Source: Pseudorhodobacter turbinis (lineage in GTDB: Bacteria > Pseudomonadota > Alphaproteobacteria > Rhodobacterales > Rhodobacteraceae). From it: a stretch of 64,000 nt of DNA. A program made the position numbers and the translations under genes. Below, piece by piece: positions 43,602-53,133 of this stretch. Within the stretch, counting starts at the first letter, position 1. Every line of letters begins with the position of its first letter. The notes beneath the pieces were generated by a model. That model was not told the origin of the DNA. It ran no database searches and saw only the letters and a program-made list of their open reading frames with translations. Location: the NCBI RefSeq assembly GCF_005234135.1, contig NZ_CP039965.1, positions 124,001-188,000 on the forward strand, read 5' to 3'.

Positions 43602-44996
43602 TTATCCTTTTTCCGTGGTCAGCCGGTCCAGCACGCGCGCCCATGACCGGATGCCCTTGTGGAAGCTTTGCAGGTCATATTTCTCATTCGGGGAATGGAT
43701 CTGGTCATCGTCCTTGGCAAAGCCGATCAGCATCGCATCCATATCGAGATAAGTCTTGAAGTAGCCTGCAATCGGGATGGAGCCACCGCAGCCGACATAG
43801 GCGGCGGCTGTGCCCCATTCCTCGGTCAGGGCGGCGCGGGCGGGTTCAAACGCGGGGTTTTCCACGCTCATCTGGCCTGCGGGGCTATCGCCATGTTCGG
43901 AAAACTCTGCGGTGCAATCGGCGGGAAGTTGGGCCGTGACATAGGCGCGGAAGGCCTCGCGGATGGCCAGCGGGTCTTGTTGCCCGACAAGGCGGAAGCT
44001 GATCTTGGCGTTGGCCTCGGCGGGCAGCACGGTTTTGAAACCGTCGCCGGTATAGCCGCCCCAGATGCCGTTCACCTCACAGGTCGGGCGTGACCAGAGC
44101 ATTTCCAGCGGTGTGCGATCTGATTCCCCCGCAGGGACCGACAGGCCGACATCGCCCAGAAAGCGCGCGTGATCAAAGGCGAGGCCTTGCCATTGGGCGC
44201 GCATCTCATCCGACAGCTCTGGCACACCGTCATAAAAACCCGGAACGGTGATGCGGCCCGTATCGTCATGCAGCCCCGCGATGATTTGCGATAGCAGGCG
44301 GATCGGGTTCATCGCCAGCCCGCCGTACATGCCGGAATGCAAGTCTTTGCTGGCGGCTTTGATGGTGATTTCTTCCCCAACCAATCCGCGCAGCATGGTC
44401 ACGATTGACGGGGTTCTGGATTGGAAAAGCCCCGTATCGCAAATCAGGGCGACATCGGCGCGCAGCTCTTGGGCGTTTTCTTGCATGAAGGGGATCAGTG
44501 AGGGTGAACCGGATTCTTCTTCGCCCTCAAGGAAAATCGTCAGGCGGCAGGGCAGGCGGCCATGCTCAGCGCGCCATGCGCGGCACGCCTCGAGGAATGT
44601 CATCAACTGGCCTTTGTCATCAGAGGCACCGCGCCCGCGGATCACCTTGCCCGATGGCGTATCCTCAATTTGCGGATCAAAGGGGTCGCGGTCCCACAGG
44701 GAAAGCGGATCAACAGGTTGAACATCATAATGGCCGTAAAACAGCAGATGCGGTGTGTCTGCAACTTCGGGTCCGTCATAATGGGCGACGACCATAGGGT
44801 GGCCGGGGGTGGGCCGTTTGGAGGCATCAAACCCCAAGCCTTGCAAATCGGACACCAGCCAATCGGCGGCGCGGTCGCAATCGGCCTGATAGGCGGGATC
44901 GGTGGAAATCGACGGGATGCGCAGCAGGTCCAGCAAGCGGTCGGTGGCTTCGGGCAGGGCTTGGTCAATGCGGGCTAGGACGGCTTCGATGGTCAT
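43602..44996 (-). CDS. M20-family dipeptidase
   Basis: A 464-residue cytoplasmic metallopeptidase of the M20 (CNDP/DapE-like) family. Metal ligands and catalytic residues appear in order: FYGHYDVQPVD, GRGASDDKGQ, the general base in FLEGEEESGSP, a later aspartate in LICDTG, and a C-terminal His. The internal dimerisation domain runs from about residue 205 (SKDLHSGMYGG) to 360. Usual substrates are dipeptides. It precedes the GNAT gene in the same transcript. Confidence 0.92.
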   Translation of the reverse strand: MTIEAVLARIDQALPEATDRLLDLLRIPSISTDPAYQADCDRAADWLVSDLQGLGFDASKRPTPGHPMVVAHYDGPEVADTPHLLFYGHYDVQPVDPLSLWDRDPFDPQIEDTPSGKVIRGRGASDDKGQLMTFLEACRAWRAEHGRLPCRLTIFLEGEEESGSPSLIPFMQENAQELRADVALICDTGLFQSRTPSIVTMLRGLVGEEITIKAASKDLHSGMYGGLAMNPIRLLSQIIAGLHDDTGRITVPGFYDGVPELSDEMRAQWQGLAFDHARFLGDVGLSVPAGESDRTPLEMLWSRPTCEVNGIWGGYTGDGFKTVLPAEANAKISFRLVGQQDPLAIREAFRAYVTAQLPADCTAEFSEHGDSPAGQMSVENPAFEPARAALTEEWGTAAAYVGCGGSIPIAGYFKTYLDMDAMLIGFAKDDDQIHSPNEKYDLQSFHKGIRSWARVLDRLTTEKG

Positions 44997-45120
44997 GGCG
45001 CTCTCCGGTTTTTGATATTACGCGCAAGGTAACAGCAACGCGGCCCCTGTCCAGAGGGGGTAAGATCGGCTACAGCCTGCGCAGAATTGACTTTGAATCG
45101 CAAAGACGGAGTGTGTGGTG

Positions 45121-45711
45121 ATGTTGCAATCGGGTAAGGTGTTGATCTGTGCGGGCTTGGGGCTTGCGATTTGTGCAGGGGCGGCGCTGGCTGAACCGAT
45201 GACGGGCAAGCAGGCCACAAAACAGCTTTTTTCGGCTAAAAAATCAGAGGTACAGCTGTTGAACGTCAACGGGCTTTCGGCGGAACATTCCGCGCTGTTG
45301 GGGGAGGTGGTCAAGGGCTATGCCTATTACGCCGCCGCTGCCATCGCGCCGCAAGAGGATCTTTTGAAGTCCGAGGCGACGACGCTTGTTGCCAATCACC
45401 ACAGCGCCGAGGCGGCCTCGGCGGCGGCATTGGCGGGGTGCAATGCGTTGCGCAAAACGGCAGATGAATGTGTGATTGCAGCCATTGTGCAGCCTAAAGG
45501 TTGGGAGGCGCGTGCCTTGCAATTGTCGGTCGAGGGTACGGTTGCGCTGAAATCTGACTACGGAAAACGCGGCGAACGGGCGATGGCCGCCTCTGCCTCT
45601 ACCGGCTTTTTCGCGCTGGCCAAGGGGGTGCAAGCGCAGGCGTTGGCGCTTAGAGCCTGTGCCGATAAGGGCGCGCCCGATTGTGAGATCATTGTCGCAG
45701 ACCCTAAGTGA
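45121..45711 (+). CDS. Secreted protein of unknown function
   Basis: About 196 residues with a Sec signal peptide (MLQSGKVLICAGLGLAICAG followed by AALA, cut before EPMTG). The mature part is alanine-rich and helical with three cysteines, one in LAGCNALRKTADEC. The frame also opens with GTG at 45115, but ATG 45121 fits the GGAG at 45108 better. I recognise no family. It lies just upstream of hemA but the FNR box between them suggests separate control. Confidence 0.72.
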   Translation: MLQSGKVLICAGLGLAICAGAALAEPMTGKQATKQLFSAKKSEVQLLNVNGLSAEHSALLGEVVKGYAYYAAAAIAPQEDLLKSEATTLVANHHSAEAASAAALAGCNALRKTADECVIAAIVQPKGWEARALQLSVEGTVALKSDYGKRGERAMAASASTGFFALAKGVQAQALALRACADKGAPDCEIIVADPK

Positions 45712-45763
45712 CAGGGAATTTGGCAAAAGGGGGCGTCAAATTGCCCTCTTTCGTTTATAAGAC

Positions 45764-45777
45764 TTGATAAGTATCAA
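45764..45777. promoter_or_regulatory. FNR/FnrL box upstream of hemA
   Basis: TTGATAAGTATCAA matches the FNR consensus TTGAT-N4-ATCAA perfectly. It is 81 bases before the hemA start. In Rhodobacter, FnrL is known to control hemA in response to oxygen. Confidence 0.87.
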
Positions 45778-45858
45778 AGCGCCGATGCCAATTCTTGCAT
45801 AGATTGGCGCAAACCCGCTGCAATTGCTCTGATTCGAGCGGGAAAGCTGGAGATTAAG

Positions 45859-47082
45859 ATGAACTATGATGCCGCCCTCGACAATGCCCTCAACCGTTTG
45901 CACGAAGAGGGGCGCTATCGGACTTTCATCGATATCGAGCGCCACAAAGGATCTTATCCTGCAGCGATCTGGCGCAAGCCGGATGGTGAGCAGCGTCAAA
46001 TTACGGTTTGGTGCGGCAATGACTATCTTGGCATGGGACAAAATCCGGTTGTGCTGGAGGCGATGAAAGAGGCGCTGGATGCCACGGGTGCAGGCTCTGG
46101 CGGGACGCGCAATATTTCGGGTACGACCGTGTACCACAACCGGCTTGAGGCCGAGCTGGCTGATCTGCATGGTAAGGAAGCCGCCTTGGTGTTTACCTCG
46201 GCTTACAATGCCAATGATGCGACGCTTTCGACCCTGCCCAAGCTGTTTCCGGGGCTGATCATCTATTCGGATGCGTTGAACCATGCCTCGATGATCGAGG
46301 GGGTGCGCCGCAATGGCGGGGCCAAGCGGATTTTCCGTCACAACGATGTGGCGCATCTGCGTGAATTGATGGCTGCCGATGATCCGGCAGCACCAAAGCT
46401 GATCGCCTTTGAGTCGATCTATTCGATGGATGGTGATTTTGGCCCGATCGAGGCTATTTGTGATGCAGCTGATGAATTCGGTGCGTTGACCTATATCGAC
46501 GAGGTCCACGCCGTGGGCATGTATGGCCCGCGCGGGGCAGGGGTTGCGGAACGTGACGGGCTGATGGGGCGGCTTGATATTATCAACGCCACGCTGGCCA
46601 AGGCATACGGTGTTGCGGGTGGCTATATCGCGGCTTCGGCCAAGATGTGTGACGCGGTGCGTTCTTATGCGCCGGGGTTCATCTTTACATCCTCGATGCC
46701 GCCTGCGGTGGCGGCGGGGGCTGCGGCCTCGGTTCGGCATCTGAAAACGGCACAACATTTGCGCGATGCCCAACAGCTTCATGCGCGGATTCTCAAGAGC
46801 CGGCTGAAGGCGATCGGCCTGCCGCTGATCGACCACGGCAGCCATATTGTGCCGGTGCATGTCGGTGACCCCGTGCATTGCAAGGCGCTGTCCGATATGT
46901 TGCTGGAGCAATTCGGCATTTATGTGCAGCCGATCAACTTCCCCACTGTGCCCCGCGGGACAGAGCGGCTTCGTTTTACGCCGTCGCCGGTGCATGATGC
47001 GGCCCAGATTGACGCATTGGTTAAGGCGATGGATAAACTTTGGCAGCAATGTGCGCTAAATCGTGCCGAGTTGACGGCTTGA
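45859..47082 (+). CDS. hemA: 5-aminolevulinate synthase
   Basis: ALAS condenses glycine with succinyl-CoA to give 5-aminolevulinate, the entry to haem, bacteriochlorophyll and B12 in alphaproteobacteria. The 407-residue PLP enzyme carries the pyridoxal lysine at K248 in TLAKAYGV, the same position as in the R. capsulatus enzyme. Other conserved parts are [24 protein letters not shown] and [12 protein letters not shown]. Presence of ALAS, rather than the glutamyl-tRNA pathway, marks the organism as an alphaproteobacterium. A perfect FNR box lies upstream. Confidence 0.97.
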   Translation: MNYDAALDNALNRLHEEGRYRTFIDIERHKGSYPAAIWRKPDGEQRQITVWCGNDYLGMGQNPVVLEAMKEALDATGAGSGGTRNISGTTVYHNRLEAELADLHGKEAALVFTSAYNANDATLSTLPKLFPGLIIYSDALNHASMIEGVRRNGGAKRIFRHNDVAHLRELMAADDPAAPKLIAFESIYSMDGDFGPIEAICDAADEFGALTYIDEVHAVGMYGPRGAGVAERDGLMGRLDIINATLAKAYGVAGGYIAASAKMCDAVRSYAPGFIFTSSMPPAVAAGAAASVRHLKTAQHLRDAQQLHARILKSRLKAIGLPLIDHGSHIVPVHVGDPVHCKALSDMLLEQFGIYVQPINFPTVPRGTERLRFTPSPVHDAAQIDALVKAMDKLWQQCALNRAELTA

Positions 47083-47199
47083 TTTATATCTAGATGTGCT
47101 ATTTGGATTGTAGTGTGCTACTATAGAAGCAATACGATAGCGTCGAGTCGGTGATACGACTCAGACGCAGGAAATGGGGCAGAAAACGAGGCATACTTG

Positions 47200-48414
47200 A
47201 TGATCGGCCGAAGGAAAGCACCTTCGACGTCCGAAACCGACAAGCCGAAAGGCTTTGACGATTTCGAGCTACGTCTGGGCGACCTTATGCGCGGGGAGCG
47301 CGCAACCTTAGGCAAGTCATTGCTCGATGTTCAACGTGAGTTGAAGGTCAAGGCGACCTATATTGCAGCCATTGAAAATTGTGATACCTCTGCTTTTGAA
47401 ACTCAGGGCTTTGTTGCCGGTTATGTGCGGTCCTATTCGCGCTATCTTGGTATGGACCCTGATTGGGCCTATGCGAAATTTTGCCGTGAGGCGAATTTCA
47501 CCTTGGCGCACGGCATGTCTGTTGAGGCATCCCCCGTCCGCCTGACCAAAGCGCGTAGCCGTGTGCAGGATTTTGGCGATCCCTTGGCAAACCCCAATGC
47601 GACCTTCGTTCCGCGCAGTGAGTCGATTTTGTCGCGTGTGGAACCGGGCGCCGTTGGTTCCCTGTTGGTATTGCTCGGGTTGATTGGCGGCTTGGGCTAT
47701 GGCGGCTGGTCCGTCTTGCAAGAGGTGCAGCGGGTGCAACTTGCCCCCGTAGATCAGGCCCCGCAAGTCATCGCGGAGATTGATCCGCTGGGCAATGTAC
47801 AAGGTGTGGCTCCTGTGGTGCGCTCGGCCCCGGAAAGCCAGGCTGTCGAGGAGGTTTCGACTTCGATCGCTGCCAATACGCAAACGCCGATCCGTTCTGA
47901 CCGGCTTTACCGCCCTCAGGCGCTTGATGTTCCTGTGCTGACCTCGCGCGATGGGCCGATTGCCGCGATTGATCCGCAGCGCCACGCGATTGCACAGCTG
48001 GTTGCCGAAGTGGCAGGCGCACCCGAGTCTGATCCCGTCGAGAATGAAGTACAGGTCGTCGCCGCTGACCCCAATATCGTTGAAATTCTGGCCGTGCGCC
48101 CGTCTTGGGTGCGGGTCTCCTCGGCTGATGGGACTGTGTTGCTTGAGAAGGTGCTCGATTCCTGTGAACGCTACACCGTCCCATTGATGGAGGCGGCACC
48201 GGTGCTGCGTGCGGGCAATTCCGGCTCGGTTTATTTTACCGTCAATGGCAAGACATTTGGCCCCTCGGCACCCGGTGCGCAAGTTGTGAAAAACGTGGCC
48301 TTGACGGCGGATGCGGTACAGGCAAAATTCCCGAACGTAGAGACAGGGCAATCCGTGGCCGTAGCTGATGCGAATAACGCAATGGTGCTTTGCCCCTCCA
48401 GCCCGTCTTTGTGA
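47200..48414 (+). CDS. RodZ-like membrane protein (HTH plus DUF4115)
   Basis: A 404-residue bitopic protein. The cytoplasmic N-terminus has an HTH_25 domain (residues about 22-95, LGDLMRGERATLGKSLLDVQ). One membrane helix lies near residue 150 (GSLLVLLGLIGGLGYGG); after a low-complexity linker the periplasmic DUF4115 domain ends near residue 385. This is the RodZ arrangement, which links MreB filaments to the elongation machinery. The ATG at 47200 directly follows a TTG that is also open. It is followed by ispG, an order common in proteobacteria. Confidence 0.87.
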   Translation: MIGRRKAPSTSETDKPKGFDDFELRLGDLMRGERATLGKSLLDVQRELKVKATYIAAIENCDTSAFETQGFVAGYVRSYSRYLGMDPDWAYAKFCREANFTLAHGMSVEASPVRLTKARSRVQDFGDPLANPNATFVPRSESILSRVEPGAVGSLLVLLGLIGGLGYGGWSVLQEVQRVQLAPVDQAPQVIAEIDPLGNVQGVAPVVRSAPESQAVEEVSTSIAANTQTPIRSDRLYRPQALDVPVLTSRDGPIAAIDPQRHAIAQLVAEVAGAPESDPVENEVQVVAADPNIVEILAVRPSWVRVSSADGTVLLEKVLDSCERYTVPLMEAAPVLRAGNSGSVYFTVNGKTFGPSAPGAQVVKNVALTADAVQAKFPNVETGQSVAVADANNAMVLCPSSPSL

Positions 48415-48489
48415 TCAAGCAAGCGGTTGCTTTTCGGTCGCTTTGGCCATAGCCAATGGGGAAGCAATTCCCTTGGCCCCGAGTATCCA

Positions 48490-49623
48490 ATGACCCATAA
48501 TCCAATTCGTCCATGGCGCAATATTGAACGTCGTAAATCCCGCCAGATCATGGTGGGAAAGGTCGCTGTGGGCGGGGATGCCCCGATTTCGGTCCAGACG
48601 ATGACCAATACGCCGACCACCGATATCAAGGCCACGATTGCGCAGGTGCAGCGTGCTGCGGATGCAGGGGCCGATATTGTGCGTGTCTCGGCACCGGATC
48701 GCGAAAGCGCGCTGGCTCTGCGTGAGATTTGCCGCGAGTCCCCCGTGCCTATCGTTGCGGACATCCATTTCCACTACAAACGCGCGATTGAGGCCGCTGA
48801 GGCGGGGGCCGCCTGCTTGCGGATCAACCCCGGCAACATCGGGGATGCTTCACGCGTGCGTGAGGTGATTAAGGCGGCAAAGGACCATGGCTGTTCTATC
48901 CGCATTGGCGTCAATGCAGGATCGTTAGAGCGCCATCTGCTTGATAAATATGGCGAACCTTGCCCTGATGCGATGGTCGAATCCGGGTTGGACCATATTA
49001 AACTGCTGCAAGACAATGATTTCCATGAATATAAAATCAGCGTCAAAGCCTCGGATGTTTTCATGTCGGCGGCCGCCTATAACCAGCTTGCCGAGGTCAC
49101 GGATGCGCCGATCCATCTTGGCATCACCGAGGCGGGCGGGTTGCAATCAGGTACGGTGAAATCCGCCATCGGGCTTGGCAATCTGCTTTGGTCCGGCATT
49201 GGTGATACCATTCGCGTCTCACTCTCGGCTGAGCCGGAGGCAGAGGTGAAGGTCGGGTTTGAGATTCTTAAATCCCTCGGCCTGCGCCACCGTGGTGTGA
49301 CCATCATTTCCTGCCCGTCCTGCGCGCGGCAAGGCTTTGATGTGATCAAGACGGTGACTGAACTGGAAGACCGCCTTGCCCATGTCACCACCTCGATGAG
49401 CCTGAGCATCATCGGCTGTGTCGTCAATGGTCCGGGGGAGGCGCTGATGACAGATATCGGCTTTACCGGCGGTGGGGCCGGATCGGGTATGGTCTATCTG
49501 GCGGGCAAGCAAAGCCACAAGCTGGGCAATGAGGCGATGATCGACCATATTGTCGAGCTGGTCGAAAAGCGCGCAACAGAGCTGGACGCCGCCACAGAAC
49601 TGCCGGAACCCGCCGGAAAATAG
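48490..49623 (+). CDS. ispG: 4-hydroxy-3-methylbut-2-en-1-yl diphosphate synthase (IspG/GcpE)
   Basis: IspG reductively opens MEcPP to HMBPP in the MEP isoprenoid pathway. The 377-residue protein has a barrel domain ([23 protein letters not shown]) and a C-terminal 4Fe-4S domain with ligands C275 and C278 in SCPSCAR and C310 in [11 protein letters not shown]. The ATG at 48490 is the natural start ([12 protein letters not shown]). It lies 75 bases after the RodZ-like gene and probably shares its transcript. Confidence 0.96.
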   Translation: MTHNPIRPWRNIERRKSRQIMVGKVAVGGDAPISVQTMTNTPTTDIKATIAQVQRAADAGADIVRVSAPDRESALALREICRESPVPIVADIHFHYKRAIEAAEAGAACLRINPGNIGDASRVREVIKAAKDHGCSIRIGVNAGSLERHLLDKYGEPCPDAMVESGLDHIKLLQDNDFHEYKISVKASDVFMSAAAYNQLAEVTDAPIHLGITEAGGLQSGTVKSAIGLGNLLWSGIGDTIRVSLSAEPEAEVKVGFEILKSLGLRHRGVTIISCPSCARQGFDVIKTVTELEDRLAHVTTSMSLSIIGCVVNGPGEALMTDIGFTGGGAGSGMVYLAGKQSHKLGNEAMIDHIVELVEKRATELDAATELPEPAGK

Positions 49624-49629
49624 GGGTGC

Positions 49630-49651
49630 GCCGGGGGCTTTTACCCCCGGC
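49630..49651. terminator. Hairpin between convergent ispG and dsbA-like genes
   Basis: GCCGGGGG, CTTTTA loop, CCCCCGGC. The stem is strong but neither side has a T-run; it may still act as a bidirectional stop. Confidence 0.5.
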
Positions 49652-49658
49652 CAAACAT

Positions 49659-50402
49659 TCAGCCCTCGCGCTGACCTTCGACAATCTGGCGCATGCCGTC
49701 CAATGGCACATAACCGCGCACCAAGGTCTTATCGATCACAAATGTCGGTGTGCCGTTGATGGCCAAACGCTGGGCAAGGGCGCGGTTGGCATCAATCACG
49801 GCAGTAACTTTGGCGGATGTCATATGCGCCATGACCGCGTCGACATCTGCAAGCCCCACATCTGCCCCGATGCTTGCAAGATTATCCGGCGTCACCGCGC
49901 CGCGCATCACCATCAGCGCGTCATGCACTTTTTCATAAGCCTCGGCGCCGTCGGTTTGCAAAACAGCAATCGCAAAGCGCGAAGCTAGATCCGATTGTTC
50001 GCCCAGAATAGGGAACTCTTTGACAACAAAGCGGATATTACCGTCTGAGGACACCAGCTCTGCCACATCCTCAAAGGCTTTTTTGCAATAGCCGCATTGG
50101 TAGTCCATGAATTCCACCACGGTGATATCGCCATCGGGATTGCCGCCAACCCAGCTTGCGGGATCGTTGAAAATCTCATCCGCGTTGGTTTTCAGCATGG
50201 CAAGATCATCGGCCACGGCATCGGTATTGCGGCGCTCTTCGAGGATGGCAAACACTTCCATCAGCACTTCCGGCTCTTCCAGCAAATAGGCGCGAACCTC
50301 GGCGCGGAAATCAGCGCGCTCGGCCTCCGAAAGCTTGCTTTGTGCAAATGCGGGCGGGGCAAGGGCCAATGCGAGGGCCGTGGTGACGAGCAGCTTTTTC
50401 AT
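49659..50402 (-). CDS. DsbA-family thiol-disulfide oxidoreductase (ScsC/Com1-like)
   Basis: A 247-residue periplasmic protein. The signal peptide is MKKLLVTTALALALAPPAFA; a helical N-terminal stretch to about residue 75 matches the oligomerising domain of ScsC/Com1-like proteins; the thioredoxin fold holds C103-G-Y-C106, and the cis-proline loop is NGTPTFV. The long N-terminal stalk suggests a multimeric isomerase or oxidase rather than classical DsbA. The ATG at 50402 gives the signal peptide; the longer frame does not. Confidence 0.9.
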   Translation of the reverse strand: MKKLLVTTALALALAPPAFAQSKLSEAERADFRAEVRAYLLEEPEVLMEVFAILEERRNTDAVADDLAMLKTNADEIFNDPASWVGGNPDGDITVVEFMDYQCGYCKKAFEDVAELVSSDGNIRFVVKEFPILGEQSDLASRFAIAVLQTDGAEAYEKVHDALMVMRGAVTPDNLASIGADVGLADVDAVMAHMTSAKVTAVIDANRALAQRLAINGTPTFVIDKTLVRGYVPLDGMRQIVEGQREG

Positions 50403-50590
50403 AGTGTACTCCGATGTGGCGACACCCGTGGCGGTGCCATGTCTGGTTGACCTTGCCCCCTCATGCCCGATTGCGGGGGGGGAGGGCAACCAAAATGCCC
50501 GTGATAATGTGGCGCAGGGTCAAGGGTTTGACGATATCCCGGCCACTCTGTAAGGGAGGAGGATTGCATAGACAGCTTTGATGTGGGGGT

Positions 50591-51760
50591 ATGACAGTGG
50601 CAAAAGGCCTGAAAAAATCACAGCGTGGGGAGGTTGATCCCTTTATCGTGATGGATGTGATGGAGGCCGCGCGCGCCGCCGAGGCCGCAGGTCGCAGCAT
50701 CATCCACATGGAGGTGGGTCAGCCCGGAACCGGTGCGGCGCAGGGCGCACGTGATGCGCTGGTGGCGGCGATGGGGCAGGGCGCGCTTGGCTATACGGTG
50801 GCGCTTGGCTTGCCGGAATTGCGCGCGGGCATCGCGGCACTTTACAAACGCTGGTATGATATCGACCTTGATCCGAGCCGAGTGGTTGTTACGACGGGGT
50901 CTTCCTCGGGGTTTCTACTGGCCTTCACCTCGCTGTTTGATGCGGGCGAAAGGGTCGGTTTGGGGGAGCCGGGCTACCCCTCATATCGTCAGATCCTGCG
51001 CGCCTTGTCGCTGACGCCGGTGGGCATCCCGACCCGCGTCGAAAACCGCCTTCAACCGACGCCGGATGATCTGGAGGGTGTTGATATGTCAGGGCTTATT
51101 GTCGCAAGCCCCGGCAACCCTTCTGGCACCATGCTCGATCATGCGGCGCTCAAGGCGCTGATGGATCATTGCGCGGCAAAGGATATCGCCTTTATCTCGG
51201 ATGAGATTTACCACGGGTTGCATTACGATACCCGCGCGGTTTCGGCGCTGGAGATCAGCGATGAAGCCTATGTCATCAACTCTTTCTCCAAGTATTTCAG
51301 CATGACGGGTTGGCGTATCGGTTGGATGATTGTGCCACAGTCGCATGTGCGCCGGGTGGAGCGTTTGGCCCAAAACATGTTCATCTGCCCGCCCCATGCC
51401 AGCCAGATCGCAGCCCTTGCCGCCTTGGATTGCATCGACGAGATGGAGGCAAACCGTGCCGTCTATGCCAAAAACCGCTTGCTGATGCTGGAGGGGCTTC
51501 GCGCCGCCGGTTTCACCAAGATTGCACCACCTGACGGCGCATTTTATGTCTATGCCGATGTGTCGGAGTTGACGGATGACAGTTTGCAGTTTTGCTCGGA
51601 TATCCTGAAGCAGGCAGGGGTTGCGGTGACGCCGGGGCTCGACTTCGATCCGGTTCGGGGCAAACATACTTTGCGGTTTTCCTATGCCCGCAGCACAGCG
51701 GAGATCGAAGAGGGCATCGCACGGTTGAAGGGCTTTATGGCGGGTTATACCAAGCCGTGA
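50591..51760 (+). CDS. Class I/II PLP-dependent aminotransferase
   Basis: A 389-residue fold-type I aminotransferase of the aspartate/AspC-like branch. The pyridoxal lysine is K234 in SFSKYFSMTGWRIGW; SPGNPSGTML near residue 175 and the C-terminal LRFSYARS arginine complete the site. The substrate pair is not fixed. Rhodobacteraceae carry many paralogs. It lies 56 bases before the amidase in the same direction but function is not linked. Confidence 0.9.
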   Translation: MTVAKGLKKSQRGEVDPFIVMDVMEAARAAEAAGRSIIHMEVGQPGTGAAQGARDALVAAMGQGALGYTVALGLPELRAGIAALYKRWYDIDLDPSRVVVTTGSSSGFLLAFTSLFDAGERVGLGEPGYPSYRQILRALSLTPVGIPTRVENRLQPTPDDLEGVDMSGLIVASPGNPSGTMLDHAALKALMDHCAAKDIAFISDEIYHGLHYDTRAVSALEISDEAYVINSFSKYFSMTGWRIGWMIVPQSHVRRVERLAQNMFICPPHASQIAALAALDCIDEMEANRAVYAKNRLLMLEGLRAAGFTKIAPPDGAFYVYADVSELTDDSLQFCSDILKQAGVAVTPGLDFDPVRGKHTLRFSYARSTAEIEEGIARLKGFMAGYTKP

Positions 51761-51815
51761 TTTTACTTTTTTGCGGCTGTCATAAATGGTTTGCAAAACG
51801 AAAGGGTCATCTGTG

Positions 51816-53015
51816 ATGCGGGCAATTCTGGCGGTTTGGGCGATGATGCTGATGCTGCTCCCCGCTTGGGGGCAAGAGCTTTCTGCCATCGCGCGTCTGG
51901 ATGTGGCGGGGTCACAGGTACAAGACAAGGGGCGCGGGGTCGCGCTGTCGCTGGCGATTTCGCAACCGGTGCCATGGCGCGTGCGCGTGCTGGACAATCC
52001 GCCGCGGTTGGTGCTCGACACCCGAGAGGTTGACTTCTCACAAGCCGCCAGCCTGCCGCGTAGTGGGGCGCGGGTGGTGGATCTGCGCGCGGGGGTGTTT
52101 CGCCCCGGCTGGTCGCGGCTGGTGCTGGAACTTTCCGGCCCGATGGCGGTGAAATCGGCGGCGATGACCACCGGCGAGGCCGTGCAGATTGATGTGACCT
52201 TGGCACCAACCGATGCCGATAGCTTTGCTGCATTGGCCGCCAAGTCCGAGCCGGAGGGCTGGGCGCTGCCCGAACCGGCCGATCTGCCAAAGCGCGGCCT
52301 GCGGGCAGGCGGGCCGATGATCGTGGTGCTTGACCCGGGCCACGGCGGGCTTGACCCAGGGGCAGAGCATGGCGATTACCTTGAGGCGCATCTGATGCTG
52401 ACCTTCGCGCGGGAATTTAAAGATTACCTTCAGCGCAGCGGCGACTATCAGGTGATCCTGACCCGCGATGAGGATGTTTTCGTGCCGCTGGAAACCCGGA
52501 TTTCCATTGCCCGGGCCGCAGGGGCGGATGTGCTGTTGTCGTTGCATGCCGATGCATTGGCCGAAGGTGAAGCGTCGGGGGCGACGATCTATACCCTGTC
52601 AAAAGCGGCGATCGACACTGCTGCCAGATTGCTGGCCGAGCGTCATGACCGCGATGATCTGCTTGCAGGTGTGGATTTGACGGAACAAGACGATATGATC
52701 GCAAATGTGTTGATGGATATGGCACGGGCCGAAACCTTGCCCAAGGTCGGCCGGCTGGCAGAATCGCTTAAAACCGCGATCAAGGCCGAGGGGATAGCGA
52801 TGCACAGCAGGCCTGTTCAGTCTGGCGAGTTTTCAGTTCTCAAAAGCCCTGATATCCCGTCGGTGTTGATCGAACTGGGGTTTTTATCCTCACGGCGGGA
52901 TCTTGCGCGGATTGTCGATCCGGCATGGCGGCGGCGGATGATCGCCTCACTGCACCAAGGCCTTGCGCAATGGGCTGCACACGAGGCCGCCTTGGCCGGT
53001 GCCGCCAAGCACTGA
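51816..53015 (+). CDS. amiC: N-acetylmuramoyl-L-alanine amidase (AmiC-like)
   Basis: A 399-residue periplasmic amidase that cuts the peptide stem from peptidoglycan during daughter-cell separation. It has a signal peptide (MRAILAVWAMMLMLLPAWGQ), an AMIN domain at about residues 25-130, and a zinc amidase_3 domain from about 170 with H176 in DPGHGGLDPGAE, a glutamate near 194 in YLEAHLML and H244 in LLSLHADAL. The ATG at 51816 is preferred to an upstream start that lacks a signal. It lies immediately before PBP1A, consistent with an envelope cluster. Confidence 0.94.
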   Translation: MRAILAVWAMMLMLLPAWGQELSAIARLDVAGSQVQDKGRGVALSLAISQPVPWRVRVLDNPPRLVLDTREVDFSQAASLPRSGARVVDLRAGVFRPGWSRLVLELSGPMAVKSAAMTTGEAVQIDVTLAPTDADSFAALAAKSEPEGWALPEPADLPKRGLRAGGPMIVVLDPGHGGLDPGAEHGDYLEAHLMLTFAREFKDYLQRSGDYQVILTRDEDVFVPLETRISIARAAGADVLLSLHADALAEGEASGATIYTLSKAAIDTAARLLAERHDRDDLLAGVDLTEQDDMIANVLMDMARAETLPKVGRLAESLKTAIKAEGIAMHSRPVQSGEFSVLKSPDIPSVLIELGFLSSRRDLARIVDPAWRRRMIASLHQGLAQWAAHEAALAGAAKH

Positions 53016-53133
53016 GGTTCGGGCGACGTGATCACGAAGAATTTGGCAAAATCGCGTCTTGAAGGCGGGCGGCGCTTTTGCTTGCAGGCTGCATAGGGTA
53101 TATAGAACAGGTCGGAAACATGGGGAAATTCGC

